Shown piece by piece: positions 1 to 6,903 of a stretch of DNA of 28,101 nucleotides (position 1 is the stretch's first letter; every line of letters begins with the position of its first letter). A program made the position numbers and the translations under genes. The stretch is from the IMG/VR virus record IMGVR_UViG_3300040856_001514, positions 1 through 28,101 of that record, one strand, 5' to 3'. The notes under the pieces are model-generated. The model was not told where the DNA came from and searched no databases. It saw nothing but the letters and a program-made list of their open reading frames with translations. Source of the DNA: a virus.

Positions 1-1015
1 TTGCTGAATAATCACCACCTGTACCCAAACTTGGATCAAGTGCCGCCACATAAGTGTTTCCTTTTTTGATCTTTTCATACCATCTAACTTGACCAGTTTT
101 TCTCAAAGGATCTTTACCAGCCAATGTGATCAGTTTCATTGAATCAATTAAGGTTTCATCAAACACAATAAATTCACATTCGTGTTCACGTTTGAATCTT
201 TCTTCACCTATTCTTGCTTGTTCGTCTTTGGCCCATTTTTCATCTCTGTCTGGATGTTCTGACCAATGTACACCTATTGATCTAAAACCATTTATACCTG
301 TGCCATCTCTTGTGGGTTGACCAAATTCATCAACTCTTTTGTTTGCACCTCTCCATAAACCTGCAAACACATCATCATCATTGTTTGGTGTTGATGTGAT
401 AATACATTTACCACCTGTTGACAATGTAGGTGACAAGGAAGTCCAAAACTCTTGTGCTTTGGTTTGTGGTTCCACAAACGCAAACTCATCCATGTACACT
501 AAAGATATACTCATACCTCTACCTGTTGTTTCAGTTGTGGTCTGTGCTATAATTCTTGAACCATTGTCAAAATCCATTGACCCTTTGTTGTAACTGGTCA
601 CACCACAACGAATGTAGTCTGGACTTTCTTCATATGCAAATCTCACACGTTGCATGATATCTTGAGCACCTTGATATTTGTGTGCCGCAATTAGAATCAA
701 AACATCTGGATTAAACATTGCATACCATAATAGAAATCCAGCCGCACAGGTTGTTTTACCTGTTTGTCTTGCACACATGGCAATAGCAAATCTATTATTA
801 TTGTAAGTTTCAAGTAATTTCTCCTGGAAAGGATATGGATCAAATTTCATTCTACCTTTGGTAGGATGTTGAATCCACATAAAATTTTTCATAAAATAGA
901 GATAGCCAGTATCTTTGTCAGCACATTTTTTCAGATCAAGCAATTTTTTTTCTGAATATGCCGTTTTGGCATAAGCTCTTTTTGTTAGATTTCCGTCAAG
1001 GCTTTTTCTTTGCAT
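1..1015 (-). CDS. gp17: Terminase large subunit, gp17-like (3' end outside window)
   Basis: ATPase-nuclease motor that pumps and cuts concatemeric DNA at the portal. The 338 residues visible contain a Walker A motif CARQTGKTT (81-89, Lys87), a Walker B LVYMDEFAF (172-180, Asp176 and Glu177), a coupling motif CIITSTPN (204-211) and the start of the RNase H-like nuclease domain, ALDPSLGTGGDYS, whose Asp327 should be the first metal ligand. This matches the T4 gp17 order ATPase then nuclease. The gene begins at the ATG at 1015-1013 and runs off the left edge, so the rest of the nuclease domain is missing here. An ATAAATA box lies a few bases upstream. It is separated from the small subunit gene by five other reading frames, unlike T4, where 16 and 17 are adjacent. 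Identification is firm from the motifs. Confidence 0.96.
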   Translation of the reverse strand, partial: MQRKSLDGNLTKRAYAKTAYSEKKLLDLKKCADKDTGYLYFMKNFMWIQHPTKGRMKFDPYPFQEKLLETYNNNRFAIAMCARQTGKTTCAAGFLLWYAMFNPDVLILIAAHKYQGAQDIMQRVRFAYEESPDYIRCGVTSYNKGSMDFDNGSRIIAQTTTETTGRGMSISLVYMDEFAFVEPQTKAQEFWTSLSPTLSTGGKCIITSTPNNDDDVFAGLWRGANKRVDEFGQPTRDGTGINGFRSIGVHWSEHPDRDEKWAKDEQARIGEERFKREHECEFIVFDETLIDSMKLITLAGKDPLRKTGQVRWYEKIKKGNTYVAALDPSLGTGGDYSA

Positions 1016-1019
1016 AATT

Positions 1020-1028
1020 GTATTTATG
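1020..1028 (-). promoter_or_regulatory. T4-type late promoter box upstream of gp17
   Basis: Minus-strand reading is CATAAATAC, close to the T4 late -10 element TATAAATA, ending 4 bases before the gp17 start codon. The same ATAAATA core precedes several other late genes here. The very short leader makes either a near-leaderless transcript or a chance match possible. Confidence 0.45.
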
Positions 1029-1035
1029 TACGTAT

Positions 1036-1470
1036 TTAATGGTTTGCTAAAAACAATGAAGTACCAAATTGTTTTTCATTGGTAACACAAACATTGATAA
1101 ATTTGGAAAGAAATTTAAAATGATCTCTCAAATCTGAAAACAGTTTGTCATCTAAATATGATGTGGCTATATCGTAACTTGATCTTCCTATGTTGGAAAA
1201 ATACTCTTGTGTTAATCCTTTTCTTTTTCCATATTCAGGAAACACACCCACAGTAAACAAACATGCGTCACCTAATTCTTTGGCTTTGATACCTTTCAAC
1301 TTCATATAACTTTCAGCAAAACTATCATGTGGTAAAAAATCTTTTTTGTCTACATGAGATGACAGCAACATGACCACATATACTTCTATGTCAAAAGGCA
1401 AGTCATATCCGTATCTGCTTTGTGTTTGTTTGACAACTTTGTAAAAAGCCGATGTGTATTCGTCACGCAT
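1036..1470 (-). CDS. Hypothetical protein, 144 aa
   Basis: Not firmly recognised. The 144-residue protein is mostly helical by composition, with no signal peptide or membrane segment. It has a central stretch, GDACLFTVGVFPEYGKRKG, followed by YFSNIGRSSYDIA. From memory this resembles an uncharacterised proteobacterial family with a GxFPE...YxxxGrsaY pattern, but the link was not tested. It lies between the radical SAM gene and gp17 on the same strand, with 20 bases to gp17. There is no clear Shine-Dalgarno sequence before the ATG at 1470, where the upstream sequence is A/T only. It could be a virion component or an accessory host-derived protein. Coding status is supported by gene packing and unbroken length. 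Confidence 0.75.
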   Translation of the reverse strand: MRDEYTSAFYKVVKQTQSRYGYDLPFDIEVYVVMLLSSHVDKKDFLPHDSFAESYMKLKGIKAKELGDACLFTVGVFPEYGKRKGLTQEYFSNIGRSSYDIATSYLDDKLFSDLRDHFKFLSKFINVCVTNEKQFGTSLFLANH

Positions 1471-1510
1471 AAAAATATTTAATTGTATGCGTTAAATTTA
1501 ATATGATGTG

Positions 1511-2830
1511 TTAAGTTGTTAGAAAGTTATAATTAGGAAATGTATTAGTAAAATTTTTATTACGTCTACGGTCAATTTCTTTGATAAAAGTTTTAGCATC
1601 TTGTGTTAATTTTATCTGTTCTTGTTGTTCTAAGCTGTTTTGTGCAAAATACTTGCACAATCTGTCAATGTAATTGAATTCATTTATATCAGTGGTCTGT
1701 TGTGCTTTCACAAAGTCAAAAAGTTCTGTGAATTTGTCTTGCCAATACTGTGTTTTTGGCAAATTTAACACATTTAAAAACTTAGGACTATGCAGTATAC
1801 TGACCCCATATGTAACCCCCTTATATTCTTGTTTTAAGCGGTATACAGCCGTCATTAAGTCAATCATGGTATCTATGCTCAACATATTGGCTGTGACCAT
1901 TATATGCAAGGATATGCCACGTTTAAGCACCATTTTGCAGTGCGATAACCACTGATCATACTGCATTCCTTCACGTATGTATTCTGCCTGTTCTCCTGCA
2001 CAATCACAACTGGTATGTATCACAGCATTGTTGATGGATTTGGTCAATTTTAAATCAGCAATTTGATCCAGTGTTTTACTCACTGTTGCTGTGTTCACTG
2101 ACAGATTGGTATTGATTTCCAAATTCATTGCCGGTTGTGGTTCCGTGTCTAATTCATCCAACAGTTTAAAAGTGTTTTTGTTTAGCAATGGTTCACCTCC
2201 TGTGATTCTCAAAGTTCGCAATTGACTTTTGATTTCAGGCCACCACTTCCACCATGCTTCCACATAAGGATTGTGTTCTCTATTGAGATAAGGAGTTCTG
2301 TTGGATTGTTCTATCCATTCCAAATTGTTGTATCTGTCACTTGTGGGATATGCACCTTGATGTTTGATTTCACTCCACCATTCACTGCTGAACACTGGCG
2401 AGCAATACACACATTTCATGTTGCACACATTACCAAAACTCACTTCTACTTGTGCTGGTGTCACATTGGCATTCCAATTAGCATTGACCACTTGATCAAA
2501 ATAAGGCATGGCCCAAGTACTGTTACTGCTTTTTTTGATTCTGTCACTGTAGTGATCACCTTTGGTGTCTTCTACCTTCCAACAGTAATCACATTCGTCA
2601 GGTCGTGTACCTTCCAACATTAATTTTCTTTGAAACTTTTTGTAAGTTGTGTTATGCAAAGCACTGGGATTTTTTTCCAGTTCTTCCAGTGGTACTTTGT
2701 GTGTTTGTGGATGATGACAACTGTGTGTATGTCCATTTTGCAAATGCACAGTGACCTGTTGCCATTTTGCTAGACACAAACTTGGAGACACAGAGTCTAA
2801 TTTTTTTTTGGTTTTTTCCAGTTTGTTCAT
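1511..2830 (-). CDS. Radical SAM protein (twitch-type, phage family)
   Basis: A 439-residue radical SAM enzyme. The 4Fe-4S motif is NVCNMKCVYC, with Cys136-x3-Cys140-x2-Cys143. The SAM-binding GGEPLL follows at 211-216, and a strand with EINTNLS lies at 238-244, as in the radical SAM barrel. The N-terminal 90 residues hold further Cys and His residues (Cys19, Cys38, His39, His40, Cys80, Cys83, with the last two in CDYCW), which could bind a second cluster. In SPASM/twitch proteins the auxiliary cluster is usually C-terminal, so this arrangement is notable. Similar genes occur in marine T4-like phages, where they are annotated as twitch-domain radical SAM proteins of unknown substrate. It sits in the late strand between gp16 and gp17, 10 bases after the preceding frame, without an obvious Shine-Dalgarno site. 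The substrate, protein or RNA, cannot be told from sequence. Confidence 0.93.
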   Translation of the reverse strand: MNKLEKTKKKLDSVSPSLCLAKWQQVTVHLQNGHTHSCHHPQTHKVPLEELEKNPSALHNTTYKKFQRKLMLEGTRPDECDYCWKVEDTKGDHYSDRIKKSSNSTWAMPYFDQVVNANWNANVTPAQVEVSFGNVCNMKCVYCSPVFSSEWWSEIKHQGAYPTSDRYNNLEWIEQSNRTPYLNREHNPYVEAWWKWWPEIKSQLRTLRITGGEPLLNKNTFKLLDELDTEPQPAMNLEINTNLSVNTATVSKTLDQIADLKLTKSINNAVIHTSCDCAGEQAEYIREGMQYDQWLSHCKMVLKRGISLHIMVTANMLSIDTMIDLMTAVYRLKQEYKGVTYGVSILHSPKFLNVLNLPKTQYWQDKFTELFDFVKAQQTTDINEFNYIDRLCKYFAQNSLEQQEQIKLTQDAKTFIKEIDRRRNKNFTNTFPNYNFLTT

Positions 2831-2840
2831 AAGAACTTTT

Positions 2841-3254
2841 TTAACTACGTTTGAAAGGCTGAGCTAAAATGTCTGCGGTGTTTCCTGGGTTTGAAACAGC
2901 GCCACTAAAATCGCTAAATGCTTTTGCAGGATTTCTAACATAGTCTTTTGCTTTTTGTACAGTTTTATTTGTTTTTACAAATTTTGAAAAAGTTGTTTGA
3001 TCTCTATTTAAAATTGCTGTGAATGTTTTTGCAAATGCTTGTATCTTTTGCATGTCTTGATCACTGCTGGCATTATTGATACCAAATGCAGGATCACCGT
3101 AACCACTAGAACTAATTGCATTGTTAAGTTCTTGCATGTTAGTTGCTGATATAATTTTCTTTAAATCTCTTTTGATATCATTAACACTGCTGGATGTTGT
3201 CAATCCTCTTTCACCGTTTGATGATCTTCCTAGGTAAAAAATATTACTCATCAT
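2841..3254 (-). CDS. Hypothetical protein, or -1 frameshift extension of the upstream ORF
   Basis: The conventional start is the double ATG at 3254/3251, giving 137 residues with no recognised domain. However, the frame stays open upstream to 3428, and the 58 codons before the ATG contain no ATG, GTG or TTG. That stretch reads like normal protein (for example SQLALLTQLTNQKYLPILKS). There is no Shine-Dalgarno sequence at the ATG, and a 140-base gap would be unusual in this tightly packed region. The open frame overlaps the end of the 151-residue ORF at 3395-3850 in the -1 frame, exactly over a nine-A run. I infer that it is normally translated as the C-terminal 188 residues of a 336-residue fusion. 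A homopolymer sequencing error giving one broken gene is the main alternative. Confidence 0.7.
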   Translation of the reverse strand: MMSNIFYLGRSSNGERGLTTSSSVNDIKRDLKKIISATNMQELNNAISSSGYGDPAFGINNASSDQDMQKIQAFAKTFTAILNRDQTTFSKFVKTNKTVQKAKDYVRNPAKAFSDFSGAVSNPGNTADILAQPFKRS

Positions 3255-3394
3255 TTTTACAAATGCAGGATCTCTTATAAGGTTCTGTGGTAGAATACCT
3301 ATTTCGCCTTGTAAACTTTTAAGAATTGGTAGATATTTTTGATTTGTTAATTGAGTCAGAATTGCTAACTGACTTTTAGTTACATTCTGTTCAC

Positions 3395-3850
3395 TTAATC
3401 TCGAGTCTTTTTTTTTACCTGCTCGTTTTCAACAACAAATTCTTTGTACTCTTTCATCAGTTTGCTATAGGCTTCTTCATTAACTTTTTCATCTTCATTA
3501 GTTAAAGGATTGTCACCATTTCTAGCAGGAACATATTTGAATTTTTTTTGATTTTTTATAGATGTTGTAAAATCGTCTTGCTTGTAAGTGTTTGGTCCTG
3601 TGTGAACCATTACGCTGTCTTCTTTCATATCAATTTCTACTTCCATATCATCGTCTTGAAATGCTTTTTGCATTTCTGGCAGTGTTGCAGAAGTTTGTAT
3701 TTCTGCTTCTGCTCTGTTAAATTCTGACACATCAATCTGAGCATCTAAAATGCCTGAGTTTCTCAAAGCAAACTGCAATGATGATTCAATTGATCTATCT
3801 TCGTCTAAATCAAAATCTCCTTCGTCAACTCTTACAACGTAACTGTGCAT
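3395..3850 (-). CDS. Hypothetical acidic protein, zero-frame part of a possible frameshift fusion
   Basis: 151 residues, acidic and rich in Asp, Glu and Gln, with no domain I recognise, no signal peptide and no membrane segment. The start at 3850 shares one base with the stop of the preceding gene (TAATG), so the two are translationally coupled, and AGGAAAG is a good Shine-Dalgarno match. The C-terminus VKKKTRD is made by reading through a nine-A run into a stop at 3395. The same run is a plausible -1 slip site that would replace the last three residues by 188 more. The neighbours (a capsid-targeted protein, gp16) suggest a head or packaging role, but nothing in the sequence shows it. Confidence 0.8.
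   Translation of the reverse strand: MHSYVVRVDEGDFDLDEDRSIESSLQFALRNSGILDAQIDVSEFNRAEAEIQTSATLPEMQKAFQDDDMEVEIDMKEDSVMVHTGPNTYKQDDFTTSIKNQKKFKYVPARNGDNPLTNEDEKVNEEAYSKLMKEYKEFVVENEQVKKKTRD
3407..3413 (-). promoter_or_regulatory. Candidate -1 ribosomal frameshift site (A_AAA_AAG)
   Basis: In the mRNA of the 3395-3850 ORF the codons run GTA AAA AAA AAG ACT. The last seven bases of the A-run plus G form A_AAA_AAG in the zero frame, the same heptamer used by E. coli dnaX. Slipping back one base gives GAC next and opens a frame that runs to the stop at 2841-2843; without a slip the ribosome meets TAA four codons later. A 6-bp hairpin (arms 3369-3374 and 3354-3359) lies about 32 bases downstream, further than usual stimulators. 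No strong upstream Shine-Dalgarno-like stimulator is visible. Confidence 0.55.
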
Positions 3851-4494
3851 TATTTTGCTTTCCTGTTATCTTGTGTTAGTGGTGATTTTGCTTTGACATC
3901 ATCTTCTTTGGGCTGACTGTTGTCTACTGCATCAGTTTTGGTTTTTACACTCAAAGGACCTTCTGCTTCAACTTTGCCTCTGTCTGGATCATTGTCTCTA
4001 AAATCTTTTACGTCTTTTAAAAAATTCTTTTTGTGTTCTTCACCTGCTATGGGTGTTTCAGATTCGTTTGATTTCTTTTCATCGTCACTGTAATCTTGGC
4101 CCATTTTTGGTTCATAATCTTCTGGTTCAGCCTGCTGTCTGTTCACTTCAGCTTCTTGCTCTTGCTCTATTGGATCATTTGGACCTTTGACAACAATAGT
4201 TTCGTATGCTATTGCTAATTTGTCTGATAAATTTCTTCTAAATGTTTCATGTGATATTGGCATATTAATAATAGCATCAATTATATAAACTTCTGCATTT
4301 TTAACTTTAGTGCCAAAATCTAATGGATGTTCTTGCATAATTGTTTTAACAGGCTTGTTGATAGATACTATGTCATATCTTTCAAGCTCACGCTCAATTA
4401 TGTTCATCATGTCATCAGTTACTTCACAGGCAATCTTGATTCTAACTGGATTTTCTTGCACTGCTTCTGATAGATATTGTTTAAAACTTTTCAT
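3850..4494 (-). CDS. Putative internal head protein with T4-type capsid-targeting peptide
   Basis: I start this gene at the ATG at 4494, not at an in-frame ATG at 4524. The later start lies just after the gp16 stop, has AAGGA upstream, and gives the N-terminus MKSFKQYLSEAV. This matches position by position the T4 capsid-targeting sequence of internal protein I, MKTYQEFIAE followed by Ala, including the gp21 cleavage site (here LSE|A after residue 10). The mature 204-residue protein would have a compact alpha/beta-looking region (about residues 15-110) followed by a highly charged, probably disordered tail ending KAKSPLTQDNRKAK. T4 internal proteins are packed in the head and injected with DNA, so an injected or head-internal protein is the inference. 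The gene is coupled to the next gene by a TAATG overlap. The function after targeting is unknown. Confidence 0.78.
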   Translation of the reverse strand: MKSFKQYLSEAVQENPVRIKIACEVTDDMMNIIERELERYDIVSINKPVKTIMQEHPLDFGTKVKNAEVYIIDAIINMPISHETFRRNLSDKLAIAYETIVVKGPNDPIEQEQEAEVNRQQAEPEDYEPKMGQDYSDDEKKSNESETPIAGEEHKKNFLKDVKDFRDNDPDRGKVEAEGPLSVKTKTDAVDNSQPKEDDVKAKSPLTQDNRKAK

Positions 4495-4498
4495 ACTA

Positions 4499-5083
4499 TT
4501 ATTTATCATCCTTGTCATTTTCATTAACCTTTTTAACCAACTGATCTAGCAATTTGTTGCGATCTCCTACAATATAGCCCTCTCCTTCAATAAAATCATC
4601 ATTTTTACCTTCAGATTTTTGCTCCCATTGATCTACTCTTTGCTTTTTCAATTGTAGCTCAATCATACGCAGTTTTTTGTCTGCTTTGGCGTTTTTGGCT
4701 TCAATGGCATTTTTCATCATAGTCTGTGCCACTTCAAACATTTTACCAGCATGTCGTGATTCTGAGTTCATACCCAAATCCATTAATTCTTTATAACTTT
4801 TCATGGCTTCAACAGCATAGTCATCCATGTCGTGATCATGTGCTTCAAGATCTTTCACCTGAGGCAATGCACGATCAATTTTTTCTGCTGTAGATAATGC
4901 CTTTTTAATTTCTACTGCTTCTTCTTCTTTTTCACTGTCTTCTGTTATTGCATTTTCTATTGCTTCATATTCAGACAACGGTGTAGACAAAGTATTTTCC
5001 TCAACATGGTCTTTTATTTGTTGCTCGTTGAGAGCATCTTCCATGCTTGGTAAATCAAATGTTTTTTCTAATTTTTTATTCAT
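4499..5083 (-). CDS. gp16: Terminase small subunit, gp16-like
   Basis: 194 residues. The recognisable part is the central pair of long helices (about 95-160), with SRHAGKMFEVAQTMMKNAI followed by a Lys/Ala/Gln-rich helix. It corresponds to T4 gp16 SPRHMEVFATLMGQM and the oligomerising coiled coil used by T4-like small terminases to form a ring on DNA. The acidic N-terminus and a C-terminal EGYIVGDRNKLLDQL, resembling T4 gp16 FMGSPTELMDEI, complete the match. It would recognise concatemer DNA and stimulate gp17. It lies on the same strand as gp17 but about 3.5 kb away. An ATAAATA box precedes it. Length is close to T4 gp16 (164 residues) with a longer N-terminus. Assignment rests on pattern and context. 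Confidence 0.78.
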   Translation of the reverse strand: MNKKLEKTFDLPSMEDALNEQQIKDHVEENTLSTPLSEYEAIENAITEDSEKEEEAVEIKKALSTAEKIDRALPQVKDLEAHDHDMDDYAVEAMKSYKELMDLGMNSESRHAGKMFEVAQTMMKNAIEAKNAKADKKLRMIELQLKKQRVDQWEQKSEGKNDDFIEGEGYIVGDRNKLLDQLVKKVNENDKDDK

Positions 5084-5101
5084 ATTAAGTACCTATATTA
5101 C

Positions 5102-5108
5102 TATTTAT
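5102..5108 (-). promoter_or_regulatory. T4-type late promoter box upstream of gp16
   Basis: Minus-strand GATAAATAGTAATATAGG contains ATAAATA about 18 bases before the gp16 ATG. It overlaps the stop codon of the upstream gene. The spacing is right for initiation just before the Shine-Dalgarno region. Confidence 0.55.
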
Positions 5109-6007
5109 CCAAGTATTGCACCACCACTAAAATTTATACCGCTAGACGCTGTAATATGTTCATAATCTGCTTGGTATCCTGAGTTATCACCGGAAGCAAA
5201 TATAGTTGACATTGTTGTTGTGTTGGGTGCTGTCAAAACTTTTGCCGCGGTGTCTAAATATAATTGATGTCCTAGCGAGTTATATGTTTGTACTCCTGCA
5301 GAATTAATTGCACTATCATTCCATTCTGGTGCCATTGAAGTTGAAAACGTTGATATGTAATTCCATTCAGCCGCAACTAACAAGTAGTAATATTCTCGCA
5401 TTAACAATGCTCTGAAATCTGCATCGTTGGCAAAGTCACCTGAATATCCTGACGTGTCAAATATTGGATTGCCATCTGATCCATTTGTGGTTCTTGCCTG
5501 TTGCATAGCATTGTAAATATCACTTGTTTGATTCATTTGATTCATCTTAGTTGAAAATGTTTGTTGTAGGCCAAACACTGTGATTGTGTGTAACAAGTGT
5601 TCAACAACTTCCATCACTGCCCCATTGCCAGGAGATACTTCCCAAATAAAATCAACATTTGGATTTGTATACTTTGTATAATCAATGCCTGGATAGTTGT
5701 CATTGGCATTATCTGCCACTATGCTTGGTGTGTAAGAACTTGGTCCTGAATAACCAAGTAACTGTGATGTGCTTGACTGTGCCATTTGATTCATAGTGTC
5801 GTTTTGATTTGTGGTGTTGATTGATGCTCCTGACCCAAACATCAGTTGCACTGTCTTTGCAACTTTTTTAATCCATGCATCTGATACTGCTGTTGCACCA
5901 CCTAACGTTGGCAGTGCTAATAATTTTATTCCATTTACTAAACAAAATTTTGTCCATGGTGGGTAACCAGACGTTGATGTAATTGGGCCTCCTGTTTTCA
6001 CTGACAT
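5105..6007 (-). CDS. Unknown protein with EHxxH motif, probable virion component
   Basis: 300 residues, not recognised with certainty. The sequence is rich in Ser, Thr, Asn and Gly like a structural protein, but also has a helix VMEVVEHLLHTITVFGL (131-147) carrying Glu136-His137-x2-His140, and a later helical stretch MREYYYLLVAAEW with two further glutamates. Two histidines one helical turn apart plus a downstream Glu on another helix is the kind of arrangement found in metal-binding helices; it is not the classical HExxH zinc-protease motif. There is no signal peptide. It lies between gp4 and gp16 with only 3 bases to the gp4 stop, so it is probably late and head- or neck-associated. Both the structural role and any metal binding are inference. 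Confidence 0.75.
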   Translation of the reverse strand: MSVKTGGPITSTSGYPPWTKFCLVNGIKLLALPTLGGATAVSDAWIKKVAKTVQLMFGSGASINTTNQNDTMNQMAQSSTSQLLGYSGPSSYTPSIVADNANDNYPGIDYTKYTNPNVDFIWEVSPGNGAVMEVVEHLLHTITVFGLQQTFSTKMNQMNQTSDIYNAMQQARTTNGSDGNPIFDTSGYSGDFANDADFRALLMREYYYLLVAAEWNYISTFSTSMAPEWNDSAINSAGVQTYNSLGHQLYLDTAAKVLTAPNTTTMSTIFASGDNSGYQADYEHITASSGINFSGGAILG

Positions 6008-6010
6008 AAT

Positions 6011-6433
6011 TTACTTTATAGCATAGATTGAGTCTTCATTCAAGACCCTAAATCTAATTCCTTTCCTCTTTGCCCACTCTCCTGCCGCTAACCATTTGGC
6101 TCTGTTAATCAAATAATTTACTTTATCTTGTTGGCTTTTGATACTTTCCAATGTGGTCTGTTTCTTTGGCTTTATTTCAACCATTTCAGCAATCTTTTTT
6201 CCTTTTTTGTTAACATACACCATCATAAAATCTGGTACATACATACTCATTTTTCCAGTGAACGGATGTTTGTATGGTATCCTTACAGGTTCGCTAGCCC
6301 ATTGTATCACACTAGGGTGGTTGTCACACATTCTCATAAAAGTCAATTCCCATCCAGAACGATAACGAGGAGATCTGCTTCCCACATATTTTTGTTCATT
6401 TTTAACTTTGTAAAACCCTTGATGAAACTTCAT
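6011..6433 (-). CDS. gp4: Head completion nuclease, gp4-like
   Basis: 140 residues, the usual size of T4 gp4 (head completion protein, also called gp50). The conserved block runs RSGWELTFMRMCDNHPSVI (Glu29, His39, Pro40), then WASEPVRIPYKHP (Glu48), then MYVPDFMMVY (Asp68), then MVEIKPKK (Glu86, Lys88). Asp68...Glu86-x-Lys88 fits a PD-(D/E)xK nuclease core, and the arrangement resembles TnsA-like endonucleases. In T4 the protein is needed to finish filled heads before tail joining, and probably trims DNA or seals the portal. It sits among neck and tail genes on the late strand, as gene 4 does in T4. All active-site residues appear intact. Confidence 0.9.
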   Translation of the reverse strand: MKFHQGFYKVKNEQKYVGSRSPRYRSGWELTFMRMCDNHPSVIQWASEPVRIPYKHPFTGKMSMYVPDFMMVYVNKKGKKIAEMVEIKPKKQTTLESIKSQQDKVNYLINRAKWLAAGEWAKRKGIRFRVLNEDSIYAIK

Positions 6434-6441
6434 ACACTTAT

Positions 6442-6903
6442 TTAAGCAATAATATGACGTTTAACAAATTTGTTTGTATCTAATTCTAAATTGGTTTTTC
6501 TTCTTGCTATTTGACTAGTTGCTGGTCTATAATGATTTAATAGTGCAATACCTACTTCAGTGAATTGCAAAGTATCGTTTTTTGTAGTTTCAACTAGGTC
6601 ACTAAATCTAACACCAAACTTGTTAATGGCATCCAATGCCAACAGTGTGTATGCTTCAACTAAAGAACTGTTATCAGAATACTTTTCAAATATTCCTTTG
6701 ATCAATTCGTATGTTCTTGGATTGATTTGATCTTGTGTCAAACCTAAATTTTCTAATATGGCACTTGAAATATCTTGTGATGTGTTGTAAGATTGTCCAC
6801 CTAGTATCTGTTTGGTTATTGATCCAAACTGAGAAACAATAGTTGATATCCCACCAACTGTTTCAACAGTAGACGTACTGTTTCTTACTTGATTGTATGC
6901 CAT
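6442..6903 (-). CDS. Hypothetical virion-associated protein, 153 aa
   Basis: Not recognised. The N-terminal 45 residues are Ser/Thr/Gly-rich; the rest is helical (for example SSLVEAYTLLALDAINKFG), and the C-terminus is basic, ending NKFVKRHIIA. There is no signal peptide and no metal motif. Its ATG overlaps the stop of the preceding tube-fold gene by one base (TAATG), so the two are coupled, and gp4 follows 8 bases downstream. This tight linkage makes a tail or neck component likely. A baseplate or tail-terminator role cannot be excluded, but no sequence signature supports one. Confidence 0.75.
   Translation of the reverse strand: MAYNQVRNSTSTVETVGGISTIVSQFGSITKQILGGQSYNTSQDISSAILENLGLTQDQINPRTYELIKGIFEKYSDNSSLVEAYTLLALDAINKFGVRFSDLVETTKNDTLQFTEVGIALLNHYRPATSQIARRKTNLELDTNKFVKRHIIA

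Noticed and set aside
2222-2623. 133-residue open frame on the plus strand
   Set aside because: It lies entirely inside the radical SAM gene, has a cysteine- and phenylalanine-rich nonsensical composition and lacks a ribosome site; it is a shadow of the minus-strand gene.
4495-4524. Upstream ATG for the capsid-targeted protein
   Set aside because: It overlaps gp16 and would bury the 10-residue targeting peptide; the 4494 start gives the exact T4-like N-terminus.
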